Made by a program: the position numbers and the translations under genes. Below, piece after piece: positions 19,273 to 29,710 of a DNA stretch of 43,538 bases. The stretch comes from Clostridia bacterium (GTDB taxonomy: Bacteria > Bacillota > DULZ01), in contig DULZ01000096.1 of the NCBI GenBank assembly GCA_012840125.1, positions 1 through 43,538 on the forward strand, read 5' to 3'. Positions within the stretch are counted from its first letter, which is position 1. Each line of letters begins with the position of its first letter. Under the pieces are notes generated by a model. The model was not told where the DNA came from, ran no database searches, and saw only the letters and a program-made list of their open reading frames with translations.

Positions 19273-20478
19273 ATGAGAAAGGTATATCTTGACCATAGTG
19301 CCACCACCCCCATTCGTCCGGAAGTGGTAGAAGCCATGACGGCCACCCTGACAGAGCAATTCGGCAATCCTTCCAGCATTCACAGCTTCGGCCGGGCGGC
19401 CAAAAAGCTATTGGAGGAAGCCAGGGAACAAGTAGCTTTGTTAATCGGAGCCAGACCCGAAGAAATAGTGTTTACCAGCGGCGGTACGGAAGCCGACAAC
19501 ATGGCGGTGATTGGGACAGCCCTTGCCAACCGCAAGAAGGGCAAGCATATCATCACCTCTGCCATCGAGCATCATGCCCTTTTGGATAGTTGCCAATGGT
19601 TGGAGAAAAATGGCTTTGAGGTAACATATCTGCCGGTGGACCGGGATGGGCTGGTTAGGGTGGATGATGTGCTGGAAGCCATTCGGGATGACACGATCTT
19701 GATTAGTGTCATGCATGTGAACAATGAAGTGGGTACCATCCAGCCCATCGAGGAGATCGGGAAGATTGCCAGGGAGAGAGGTATTATCTTCCATTCCGAC
19801 GCGGTGCAAAGTGTCGGCAAAATACCCGTGGACGTGAATGAGCTGCAAGTAGACCTGTTGACGGTGTCAGCCCATAAGATTTACGGTCCGAAAGGGGTCG
19901 GCTGCCTGTATATCCGCAAGGGAACTCGCATTCAACCCATTCACTTCGGCGGCGGCCAAGAAAGAAAAAGACGCCCCGGGACCGAAAACATGCCCGGTAT
20001 CGTAGGTTTCGGCAAAGCCTGCGAACTGGCTCGCCTGGACCTGCCTGAAGAACAGAAATTAGCGGTGTTGCGGGATAAATTAATTGACGGGTTGCTGGAA
20101 AAAATTCCTGACTGCCGGCTCAACGGGCACAGGACCAAGAGAGTGCCCACCAATGTGAATATCAGCATTCGCTATGTGGAAGGAGAGTCCATGTTATTGA
20201 GCCTGGACTTAGTAGGTATTGCCGCTTCCAGCGGCTCAGCCTGCACTTCCGGGTCTCTGGACCCGTCCCATGTGCTGCTGGCCATGGGGATTCCCCATGA
20301 AATTGCCCACGGTTCCTTGCGCATGACTTTAGGGCGTGATAATACGGAAGAAGATGTGGATTATGTCCTGGAACAACTGCCGAAGATTGTGGAGAGACTG
20401 AGAGACATGTCGCCGTTATACCGGAGTCAACAAACAGGAAAACGTGAAACAAAGGAGTTGTGTCATCATGTACAGTGA
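19273..20478 (+). CDS. iscS: Cysteine desulfurase IscS/NifS
   Basis: PLP enzyme that takes sulfur from cysteine as a protein persulfide for Fe-S clusters and tRNA thiolation. 401 residues. It starts MRKVYLDHSATTP; the PLP Lys-202 lies in SAHKIYGPKG, and the persulfide Cys-324 lies in SSGSACTSG on a short flexible loop. It overlaps the iscU start by 11 bases. The tail after residue 375 is polar and variable. Downstream mnmA is a likely sulfur acceptor besides IscU. Confidence 0.95.
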   Translation: MRKVYLDHSATTPIRPEVVEAMTATLTEQFGNPSSIHSFGRAAKKLLEEAREQVALLIGARPEEIVFTSGGTEADNMAVIGTALANRKKGKHIITSAIEHHALLDSCQWLEKNGFEVTYLPVDRDGLVRVDDVLEAIRDDTILISVMHVNNEVGTIQPIEEIGKIARERGIIFHSDAVQSVGKIPVDVNELQVDLLTVSAHKIYGPKGVGCLYIRKGTRIQPIHFGGGQERKRRPGTENMPGIVGFGKACELARLDLPEEQKLAVLRDKLIDGLLEKIPDCRLNGHRTKRVPTNVNISIRYVEGESMLLSLDLVGIAASSGSACTSGSLDPSHVLLAMGIPHEIAHGSLRMTLGRDNTEEDVDYVLEQLPKIVERLRDMSPLYRSQQTGKRETKELCHHVQ

Positions 20479-20842
20479 GAAAGTAATGGATCACTTCATT
20501 AATCCTCGTAATGTCGGAGAAATTGAGAATGCTGACGGGGTAGGGGAAGTTGGCAACCCCACCTGTGGCGATATCATGAAAATAACCATCAAAGTGGAGA
20601 ATAATATTATTACCGATATTAAATTCAAGACTTTCGGGTGCGGTGCAGCCGTTGCCACCAGCAGTATGGTAACGGAATTGGCCAAAGGCAAAACCCTCGA
20701 CGAGGCCAAACAGATTACCAGGAAAGATGTGGCTGATGCCCTGGACGGGCTGCCGCCGAACAAAATGCATTGCTCCAATTTGGCGGCCGATGCCCTGCGT
20801 TTGGCTATTGACGACTATTTGGCGAAGCAGCAACAGGCATGA
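20468..20842 (+). CDS. iscU: Fe-S cluster scaffold IscU (NifU N-terminal type)
   Basis: 124-residue scaffold on which new [2Fe-2S] clusters are built. The ligands are all present: Cys-33 with Asp-35 (GNPTCGD), Cys-58 (FGCGAA) and Cys-102 (HCSNLA). ATG 20468 lies 10 bases after AAAGGAG and inside the end of iscS, implying translational coupling. Confidence 0.95.
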   Translation: MYSEKVMDHFINPRNVGEIENADGVGEVGNPTCGDIMKITIKVENNIITDIKFKTFGCGAAVATSSMVTELAKGKTLDEAKQITRKDVADALDGLPPNKMHCSNLAADALRLAIDDYLAKQQQA

Positions 20843-20863
20843 TCCCTGGTAGGAGTTGAAATA

Positions 20864-21952
20864 ATGAGTGCCAAGCCAAGAGTTCTGGTGGCCATGAGCG
20901 GAGGGGTAGACAGCTCGGTTACAGCATATCTCCTTAAAAAACAAGGCTATGACGTGATTGGAGTCACCATGCAGCAGTGGCCTGATGATGCCCCGCTGCC
21001 GGAAGGTGAGACGGGCTGTTGTTCCTTGTCGGCGGTGGAAGATGCCAGGCGGGTCGCCCACAAACTGGATATCCCGCACTACGTGCTTAACTATAAAGCT
21101 CAATTCGAGGAGCAGGTCATCCAGTATTTTATCCGGGAATACTTGCAGGGAAGAACTCCCAACCCATGCATGGCATGCAACCGGGTGTACCGTTTCGGGG
21201 CATTATCGCGGAAAGCGGATGAGCTGGAAATCGATTATGTAGCCACCGGCCATTATGCCAGGATTTATTACGACGAAAACAGGCAGAGATATGTTCTGGC
21301 CAAGGGTAAGGACACCAATAAAGATCAGAGCTATTTCTTGTACGGGTTCACCCAGGAGCAAATGGCGCGCACCATCCTGCCGCTAGGCAACTATACGAAG
21401 CCTGAAATCAGGGAAATCGCCCGGGAAATAGGTTTGCCGGTGGCAAGAAAGCCGGAAAGCCAGGAGATTTGTTTTATTCCCGATAATGATTACCGCAGAT
21501 TCTTGAAAGACAGGGTGGGGATGAAATTAGAACCGGGTCCTTTCCTGGATGAGACGGGCAGGAGAGTCGGTACCCATCTAGGTATCGCCTGTTATACCAT
21601 CGGGCAGAGGAAGGGCCTGGGCTTGGCTTTGGGCCGTCCGGTTTACGTGGTGGATATTGACCCCAAACGAAACGCCGTCATTGTGGGACCGGAAGAAAGC
21701 CTGTACAGTAAAGGCCTGATCGCCGGGCATAATAATTACATTCTGGTGGATGCCCCGGAAAGGCCGTTGGAAGTTACGGTGAAGATCCGTTATCGCGCCC
21801 CGTCCGTGGCGGCATATCTGGAACCCAGCGAGGACAAGGTGAGGGTGACTTTCGCCGAACCCCAGAAAGCGGTGACACCGGGCCAGGCAGTAGTCTACTA
21901 CATGGATGACTTGGTCCTGGGGGGCGGCATTATAGAACGAAAATGTGTTTAA
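20864..21952 (+). CDS. mnmA: tRNA-specific 2-thiouridylase MnmA
   Basis: ATP-dependent enzyme forming 2-thiouridine at the wobble position of Lys, Glu and Gln tRNAs. 362 residues: PP-loop AMSGGVDSSV near 10-19, catalytic Cys-102 (NPCMACNR), persulfide Cys-203 (ESQEICF), the IGQRKGLGLA region and a C-terminal beta-barrel. It follows iscU by 21 bases in the same operon, matching its need for sulfur from IscS. A terminator follows. Confidence 0.96.
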   Translation: MSAKPRVLVAMSGGVDSSVTAYLLKKQGYDVIGVTMQQWPDDAPLPEGETGCCSLSAVEDARRVAHKLDIPHYVLNYKAQFEEQVIQYFIREYLQGRTPNPCMACNRVYRFGALSRKADELEIDYVATGHYARIYYDENRQRYVLAKGKDTNKDQSYFLYGFTQEQMARTILPLGNYTKPEIREIAREIGLPVARKPESQEICFIPDNDYRRFLKDRVGMKLEPGPFLDETGRRVGTHLGIACYTIGQRKGLGLALGRPVYVVDIDPKRNAVIVGPEESLYSKGLIAGHNNYILVDAPERPLEVTVKIRYRAPSVAAYLEPSEDKVRVTFAEPQKAVTPGQAVVYYMDDLVLGGGIIERKCV

Positions 21953-21956
21953 CTAA

Positions 21957-22000
21957 AGGGTTTCAAGCATTTGGTAAAGGAATGCTCGAAACTCTTTTTT
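21957..22000 (+). terminator. Intrinsic terminator of the isc operon
   Basis: GTTTC-A-AGCATT (21960-21971) pairs with AATGCT-C-GAAAC (21981-21992), followed by CTTTTTT. Confidence 0.85.
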
Positions 22001-22065
22001 GCATATTTTTACTCACAGGATCATAAAAATCTTGTACAAAGATTTAGAATTTTCGGGGTTTGTGC

Positions 22066-22094
22066 TTGACTTTTGTTCCTATTTTGCGTACAGT
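22066..22094 (+). promoter_or_regulatory. Promoter of fadD
   Basis: TTGACT (22066-22071), 17-base spacer, TACAGT (22089-22094). Predicted start near 22101, within the dyad that follows. Confidence 0.72.
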
Positions 22095-22099
22095 AAAAA

Positions 22100-22113
22100 T
22101 GAATGAACATTCA
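22100..22113. promoter_or_regulatory. TetR/FadR-like operator at the fadD start
   Basis: TGAATG-AA-CATTCA, a perfect dyad over the predicted transcription start. TGAATGA/TCATTCA half-sites are known for the Bacillus TetR-family fatty-acid regulator FadR, though that operator is wider-spaced. No regulator gene is in the window. Confidence 0.55.
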
Positions 22114-22139
22114 AACACTACGGAAGGGGGCACCTCAGT

Positions 22140-23978
22140 TTGGACGCGACGTTAGGAGCGATGTTTTTTGACCGGGTGAATAAATACCAGGCACATACCG
22201 CCCTGCGTTTCAAAAAAGACGGTGTTTGGCATGATATAACCTGGCATGAATTCGGCAGCCGGGTTGAGCGATTGGCGTGTGCCCTGTTAGCTTTAGGTAT
22301 TAATCCTGGCGATAGGGTAGCCATCTTGTCGGAAAACCGTCCGGAATGGGCCATTACCGATTTAGCCATTATCAGCGTGCAGGGTGTTGTGGTGCCTATT
22401 TATCACACCCTTAAAGCGAAACAGATCGAGTTTATCCTGCAGGATTCAGGAGCCCGGGTACTTTTTGTTTCCAAGCCGTCCCTGTTGAAGGAAGTCTTGG
22501 AGGTCAGGGAAAACCTCAAGGAACTCTTCAAAATCGTGTTGATGGATGCCGACCAAGCCGGAGACCTGCCAAAAGACGTTACAAGCTTTCAAAATGTTTT
22601 GGACCTTGGCACTAGTCAAAAAAATAAGTATGAGAAAAGAGTCAAGGAATTGATCCAATCGGCCAAAGAAGATGACACCGTATCTTTTGTCTATACTTCA
22701 GGAACCACCGGCAATCCGAAGGGAGCTATGTTGAGTCATAAGAACTTCCTTTCGAACGCCAGAGCCTGCTCTTCCGTCGTACAAGTGGAACCCCATTGGG
22801 TGGCGTTATCCTTTTTGCCCCTGAGCCACGTGTTGGAAAGAATGGCCGGCTATTACTTAATCCTCTACAACGGCGGCACCATCGCTTATGCCGAAGGCGT
22901 TAACGAAGTAGTGAAAAACCTGCCGGAAGTGAAACCGGATGTGATGGTGAGTGTGCCCCGGCTTTACGAAAAAATGTATGCAGGCATCTTGAATAAGATC
23001 AATGAAGGAAGTGCCCTCAAGAAGAAGATTTTTGTCTGGGCGGTGGCAGTAGGTAAGGAATGGTTCTACACTAACCGGGCTAAGAAGAATCCTTCCCTGG
23101 TGCTGAGAATCAAGCATAGATTGGCTGATAAATTGGTATATTCAAAACTAAGGGATTTGACCGGAGGTAACCTGAAGTTCTTTGTTTCCGGCGGTGCTGC
23201 CCTGGCCAAGGATATTAACGAGTTCTTCCATGCCATTGGCTTGCCTATCCTGGAAGGATACGGCCTAACGGAAACAGCACCGGTGTTGACGGTGAACACA
23301 TTCGAACACCTCCGGTTAGGCACCGTAGGCCGACCGATCCCCGGTGTTCACATTAAAATTGCCGATGACGGCGAGATCATGGCCAAAGGCCCTAATGTTT
23401 TCAAAGGGTACTGGAACCGGCCCGATGCTACGGCGGAAGCTTTCAGCGACGGCTGGTTTCTCACTGGCGATGTAGGTGTTCTCGATAAAGACGGTTTCTT
23501 GACCATTACGGACCGGAAAAAGGATATCATTGTTACCTCCGGTGGTAAGAACGTAGCACCGCAAAACATCGAAGGATTGCTCGGTACCGATAATTTCATC
23601 AGCCAAGCGGTGGTATTCGGCGATAAGCAAAAATACTTGGCGGCTCTCATCATTCCGGATTTCCAAGTGCTGACCGGCTGGGCCAAGGAAAACGGCATTG
23701 CATTCGGTTCAAGGCAGGAATTGATCCAGAACCCGAAAGTCATCGAGCTGTACAACGAAAGAATCAAACATCTCATCAAAGACCTGCCCTCTTACGAACA
23801 GATTAAGAGATTTGCCCTGTTGCCGGAAGAGTTCTCAACTGACACCGGTGAGCTGACGCCATCATTAAAGGTGAGAAGGAAATTTGTGCAGGAAAAATAT
23901 AAGGACATCATCAGCGGCCTGTTCGAGGAGGACGTTCCTAAGACGGCATCCATGATGAAACCTGAACAACCGGCCTAA
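22140..23978 (+). CDS. Long-chain fatty-acid-CoA ligase (AMP-forming)
   Basis: Activates long-chain fatty acids to acyl-CoA through an acyl-adenylate; membrane-associated in function. 612 residues starting at TTG 22140, 9 bases after GGAAGGGGG. ANL-family motifs: YTSGTTGNPKGAMLSH near 184-199, EGYGLTETAP near 375, GWFLTGDVG near 440 and DRKKDIIVTSGGKNVAP near 459 with the hinge. It resembles the large FAA1-like/AMP-dependent synthetase group. It has its own promoter, operator and terminator, so it appears monocistronic, separate from the housekeeping genes around it. Confidence 0.9.
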   Translation: MDATLGAMFFDRVNKYQAHTALRFKKDGVWHDITWHEFGSRVERLACALLALGINPGDRVAILSENRPEWAITDLAIISVQGVVVPIYHTLKAKQIEFILQDSGARVLFVSKPSLLKEVLEVRENLKELFKIVLMDADQAGDLPKDVTSFQNVLDLGTSQKNKYEKRVKELIQSAKEDDTVSFVYTSGTTGNPKGAMLSHKNFLSNARACSSVVQVEPHWVALSFLPLSHVLERMAGYYLILYNGGTIAYAEGVNEVVKNLPEVKPDVMVSVPRLYEKMYAGILNKINEGSALKKKIFVWAVAVGKEWFYTNRAKKNPSLVLRIKHRLADKLVYSKLRDLTGGNLKFFVSGGAALAKDINEFFHAIGLPILEGYGLTETAPVLTVNTFEHLRLGTVGRPIPGVHIKIADDGEIMAKGPNVFKGYWNRPDATAEAFSDGWFLTGDVGVLDKDGFLTITDRKKDIIVTSGGKNVAPQNIEGLLGTDNFISQAVVFGDKQKYLAALIIPDFQVLTGWAKENGIAFGSRQELIQNPKVIELYNERIKHLIKDLPSYEQIKRFALLPEEFSTDTGELTPSLKVRRKFVQEKYKDIISGLFEEDVPKTASMMKPEQPA

Positions 23979-23991
23979 TGTGCATGCGGTC

Positions 23992-24023
23992 CGCAGCCTA
24001 TCGAATGAAGGCTGCGTTTTTTT
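23992..24023 (+). terminator. Intrinsic terminator after the acyl-CoA ligase
   Basis: CGCAGCC (23992-23998) pairs with GGCTGCG (24010-24016) and is followed by seven T. Confidence 0.87.
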
Positions 24024-24097
24024 GTATAAATCAGGATTATCCGGGCAATGATATATAGCAAAAACTGCGGTCAGCATCATAGGAGGTTTGGTGGCTC

Positions 24098-24253
24098 ATG
24101 GTGAACTGCCCGATTTGTGGAGGGCGGGAAGTGGGAAAGATTAATGTTGACCAGTATTACTGCTGGAACTGTTTTGTCGAGTATGATGTCCATAACCGTA
24201 TTTATCAGGTGGAAGAAGATGGGAGTCTTGTTGCTATCGGTAACGGAACATAA
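24098..24253 (+). CDS. 51-residue zinc-ribbon-like protein
   Basis: Starts at ATG 24098 with AGGAGG 11 bases upstream and ends at TAA 24251-24253. Four cysteines in two knuckles, CPIC near residue 4 and CWNC near 25, fit a small zinc ribbon; the rest is acidic and aromatic (VEYDVHNRIYQVEED). No function is assigned. The next gene, for a YtxH-like small membrane protein, begins 18 bases later, so they are probably cotranscribed. Too short to be found by usual length cut-offs, but the ribosome site and Cys pattern support it. Confidence 0.72.
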   Translation: MVNCPICGGREVGKINVDQYYCWNCFVEYDVHNRIYQVEEDGSLVAIGNGT

Positions 24254-24271
24254 AGGACAGGGGGTATGCGT

Positions 24272-24466
24272 ATGACCATGGGATTTTGGCGCGGTATGAT
24301 TGCAGGTGGTATTATCGGCGGTCTCATGAGTAAATGGTTTGGCAAACCGCTGAAAAAGGTCAATATGGAAGACATGTCCCACAAGATCAGTGAGTTAAGA
24401 GGAAGAGCGGAAAAAGCCATGCATGAAGCCAAGGACGGCGTCAAAGGGATAGCCAGAAAAAAGTGA
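24272..24466 (+). CDS. YtxH-like small membrane protein
   Basis: About 64 residues. A glycine-rich hydrophobic segment (MGFWRGMIAGGIIGGLMSKWFG) is followed by a basic amphipathic helix ending KGIARKK. This glycine-zipper-like layout is typical of YtxH-domain and related small envelope proteins of unknown role. ATG 24272 is placed 9 bases after GGGGG; ATG 24266 is the alternative. A terminator follows its stop immediately. Confidence 0.7.
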   Translation: MTMGFWRGMIAGGIIGGLMSKWFGKPLKKVNMEDMSHKISELRGRAEKAMHEAKDGVKGIARKK

Positions 24467-24490
24467 GGGATCGTTCAATCCCTCTTTTTT
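24465..24490 (+). terminator. Intrinsic terminator after the YtxH-like gene
   Basis: GAGGGAT (24465-24471) pairs with ATCCCTC (24478-24484), then six T. It starts within the stop codon. Confidence 0.88.
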
Positions 24491-24520
24491 GCTAGCTTGG
24501 CCGGGAGGGGTGGAGGTTTA

Positions 24521-25570
24521 TTGACATTGCATCTAGAGCCCAAGTGGTGGTACCGGATCTTGGCGGGGGCATTGGTGGCCATTACCGTGATGCTTCTTTA
24601 TTGGATTCGTTCCATCTTGGAACCTTTCCTGATAGCCGCCCTGCTGGCCTACTTCTTAAGCCCTATGGTGGAGTTCTTTCAGCAAAAGGGGTTTTCCCGC
24701 ACAGGCGGTATTGTTCTTACATATTCCATTATTGTCGTCATCTTATTGCTGGCGGGGATTTATCTCTTTCCTATTTTATGGGGGCAGCTGCAGGTGCTGC
24801 TGGTTTCTATCCCGGAATATACAAATCAGGCCCATGAACTACTGCAGGGATTTTACAATAAGTATCAAAAAATTGACATACCGCATGCCGTGCGGCAAGA
24901 AATTGACCATGCCATCAGGCAAGTGGAGACGGCCCTTACCGATAGTATCGGGCAGGTCATCAACGGAATCCTGGGCGTTTTTACTCATGTCTTCAACATT
25001 CTCATCGTGCCCGTGCTGGCCTTTTTCATGCTCAAGGATGAAGGGCGCACCATGAAAAAGATATTGGCAATGATACCGGAAGCAAAAAGAACGAGAATTC
25101 TTCATCTTTGGGCGGAACTGGACGAGCAGTTAATCAAATATTTGAAAGGTTATCTAATCCTGGCATTGACGGTGGGCCTGTTGACCTCCATCGGTTTTTT
25201 TCTCATTGGACTGGAGTTTCCCTTTCTGCTGGGCCTTGTTGTGGGGATATTCGACGTGATCCCGTATTTTGGGCCCATCATTGGAGCTATCCCGGCGTTT
25301 GCGGTAGGGATCCTGGAGTCTAAAAGTAAAGCCATCTCCGCCCTCATCGTGATCTTTGTCATCCAGCAGTTGGAAAGCAACGTCCTATCTCCTAAGATCA
25401 TCAGTTCCAGTGTGGGACTGCACCCTTTACTGGTTATTTTCGTACTGCTGTTGGGCAATAAGCTCTACGGAGTCATCGGCATGCTGCTGGCGGTACCCGT
25501 GGCCCTGACCCTCAGAGTGCTCTGGCGGCATGTGGTCCTGGCATGGCTGCTTAGGCCGGTGCAAGACTGA
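24521..25570 (+). CDS. AI-2E family transporter (PF01594-like permease)
   Basis: About 349 residues with some eight predicted membrane spans: clusters near 12-60, 65-90, 150-175, 205-270 and 280-335. The SPMVEFFQ segment, the long soluble loop with VETALTDSIGQVINGI, and the C-terminal PYFGPIIGAIPA and VQQLESNVLSPKI-like region (here IQQLESNVLSPKI) are family hallmarks. Members export AI-2 or act in Na+/H+ exchange; the substrate here is unknown. TTG 24521 is preferred, four bases after GGAGG; TTG 24527 and TTG 24497 are alternatives. Confidence 0.88.
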   Translation: MTLHLEPKWWYRILAGALVAITVMLLYWIRSILEPFLIAALLAYFLSPMVEFFQQKGFSRTGGIVLTYSIIVVILLLAGIYLFPILWGQLQVLLVSIPEYTNQAHELLQGFYNKYQKIDIPHAVRQEIDHAIRQVETALTDSIGQVINGILGVFTHVFNILIVPVLAFFMLKDEGRTMKKILAMIPEAKRTRILHLWAELDEQLIKYLKGYLILALTVGLLTSIGFFLIGLEFPFLLGLVVGIFDVIPYFGPIIGAIPAFAVGILESKSKAISALIVIFVIQQLESNVLSPKIISSSVGLHPLLVIFVLLLGNKLYGVIGMLLAVPVALTLRVLWRHVVLAWLLRPVQD

Positions 25571-25576
25571 AGGATG

Positions 25577-25618
25577 ATTGTCACAATTTGCCGAGAACCG
25601 GCCGGAATAATTGACAAT
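25577..25618. promoter_or_regulatory. Inverted repeat overlapping the alaS -35 box
   Basis: ATTGTCA (25577-25583) and TGACAAT (25612-25618) are inverted, with CCG/CGG (591-593 and 603-605 of the 25 kb block) inside. It could be a regulator site or the end hairpin of the permease transcript; there is no T tract. Confidence 0.35.
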
Positions 25619-25639
25619 GATTGCAGCCTTATGTATAAT
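25611..25639 (+). promoter_or_regulatory. Consensus sigma-A promoter of alaS
   Basis: TTGACA (25611-25616), 17-base spacer, TATAAT (25634-25639): perfect consensus. Predicted start near 25646, giving a leader of about 130 bases. Confidence 0.88.
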
Positions 25640-25645
25640 ATTACA

Positions 25646-28426
<2,781 letters not shown>

Positions 28427-28533
28427 CTCCGCCTGCTGGGAAAATTTTGTGGTAAAGTCTTTCCTCAAGCAGGGATTGGCCTGGTAGTAGCGAATGTACA
28501 CATTAGGGCTTGGTAGATGGTGGAGGTGGGATG

Positions 28534-28794
28534 ATGACTAAAGGTAACCTGGAGCAGACGATGATGTTTAGAGTGAACAAGGAAGATCTACCGGAAGCCA
28601 AAGAAGTACTCATGGCCGTGTATCAGGCGCTGCAGGAAAAGGGGTACAACCCTATTAACCAGCTTGTGGGATACCTTTTGTCCGGTGATCCCGCTTACAT
28701 TACCAGTCACAATAACGCCCGTAACCTGATCAGGAAATTGGAGAGAGATGAACTGCTGGAGGAACTATTACGCCATTATTTGAAAATAGAGTAA
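28534..28794 (+). CDS. ireB: IreB-family regulatory phosphoprotein (YrzL, DUF965)
   Basis: About 86 residues. The block [45 protein letters not shown] is the conserved core of the family. IreB of Enterococcus is phosphorylated by the PASTA kinase IreK and affects cephalosporin resistance; its role elsewhere is unclear. Starts ATG 28534 (or 28531) after GGAGGTGG. Sits in the conserved alaS-ireB-ruvX order, followed by a terminator. Confidence 0.92.
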   Translation: MTKGNLEQTMMFRVNKEDLPEAKEVLMAVYQALQEKGYNPINQLVGYLLSGDPAYITSHNNARNLIRKLERDELLEELLRHYLKIE

Positions 28795-28801
28795 GCAGTT
28801 A

Positions 28802-28831
28802 AACCTCATACAGTTTTGTATGAGGTTTTTC
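28802..28831 (+). terminator. Intrinsic terminator after ireB
   Basis: AACCTCATAC (28802-28811) pairs perfectly with GTATGAGGTT (28818-28827), followed by TTT. Confidence 0.82.
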
Positions 28832-28855
28832 CCTGCTTAGGGCGAGGTATGTGGT

Positions 28856-29287
28856 ATGAGAATTATGGGACTTGACATCGGAGATAAAACCATCGGAGTG
28901 GCCGTGAGCGATCCTTTAGGGTTGACGGCCCAGGGAGTTACCGTCATTAAACGGTCTGGCCCGGAGGAAGATTTGCGCCGGTTGGCCCAACTGATCGAAG
29001 AGTATGAAGTGGAACTGGTCGTCCTGGGATTGCCGAAAAACATGAACGGCACTCTTGGGCCACAAGGGGAAAAGGTACTGGCTTTCCGGGACATACTGGA
29101 AAAAGAGTTACAGATTCCGACGGTATTACAAGACGAAAGATGGTCAACAATAGAAGCAGAGCGCCTTTTGCTTCATGCAGACGTTAGTCGTGCCAAGCGG
29201 AAAAAAGTCATCGACAAGATGGCCGCCGGTGTCATTTTGCAAAGCTATTTGGACAGTCGTTACCATAGCCGTCACAACCAGGATTAG
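28856..29287 (+). CDS. ruvX: Putative pre-16S rRNA nuclease / Holliday-junction resolvase-like RuvX (YqgF)
   Basis: 143-residue RNase H-fold nuclease: [19 protein letters not shown] at the start with the first catalytic Asp, [16 protein letters not shown] near 60, [10 protein letters not shown] near 98 with the second acidic site, and [18 protein letters not shown] with the third. E. coli YqgF trims the 16S rRNA 5' end; a junction-resolvase role is also proposed for the family. Part of the alaS-ireB-ruvX-DUF1292 block. Confidence 0.92.
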   Translation: MRIMGLDIGDKTIGVAVSDPLGLTAQGVTVIKRSGPEEDLRRLAQLIEEYEVELVVLGLPKNMNGTLGPQGEKVLAFRDILEKELQIPTVLQDERWSTIEAERLLLHADVSRAKRKKVIDKMAAGVILQSYLDSRYHSRHNQD

Positions 29288-29348
29288 TTTGACAGGACAT
29301 CTTTTACGCGGTAAGATAAGGTATGTATTTTTTGAAAGGGTGGATGCC

Positions 29349-29603
29349 ATGACTGAAACACATGATAACATTATTGAACTGGTGGATGAGGAAGGGAATG
29401 TCTTCAGCTTTACGTTGATTGAAGCCTTTGAAGTGGAAGGAAAAAGATATGCGGTCTTGATCCCCAATGATGAGGATACCGGTGAGGCATTAGTGCTGAA
29501 AATAGAAGTTGATGAGAACGGGGAAGAATGCCTCTATGAAATCACCGATGACGAGGAATGGGACACCGTAATGCAAGTTTGGGAAGCTTTGATGGACGAG
29601 TAG
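29349..29603 (+). CDS. DUF1292 (YrzB-like) acidic protein
   Basis: 84 residues, very acidic: starts MTETHDNIIELVDEEGNVFSF, with FEVEGKRYAVLIPNDE in the middle and an acidic C-terminus around EITDDEEWDTVMQVWEALMDE. That is the DUF1292 family, found next to ruvX in most Firmicutes; function unknown. ATG 29349 follows AAAGGGTGG; the frame extends upstream into ruvX but that part overlaps coding sequence. Closed by a terminator. Confidence 0.9.
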   Translation: MTETHDNIIELVDEEGNVFSFTLIEAFEVEGKRYAVLIPNDEDTGEALVLKIEVDENGEECLYEITDDEEWDTVMQVWEALMDE

Positions 29604-29608
29604 GACCG

Positions 29609-29635
29609 GCCGCCCTTGGGCGGCTTTTGTTTTTC
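29609..29635 (+). terminator. Intrinsic terminator after the DUF1292 gene
   Basis: GCCGCCC (29609-29615) pairs with GGGCGGC (29618-29624), followed by TTTTGTTTTT. Confidence 0.88.
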
Positions 29636-29645
29636 TCCCGGTTGG

Positions 29646-29674
29646 TTGTGGAAATATTGCCTAAACGCTATAAT
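29646..29674 (+). promoter_or_regulatory. Promoter of mltG
   Basis: TTGTGG (29646-29651), 17-base spacer, TATAAT (29669-29674). Confidence 0.6.
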
Positions 29675-29710
29675 AATTGTATTAATTGTTTTCTATAAGG
29701 GGAATCTGCG

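Noticed and set aside
28427-28533. Promoter or terminator between alaS and ireB
   Set aside because: CCTGCT/AGCAGG could pair only across a long loop, with no T tract; no consensus promoter found.
29175-29348. Upstream extension of the DUF1292 gene
   Set aside because: Overlaps ruvX coding sequence; ATG 29349 has the ribosome site and the family's normal N-terminus.
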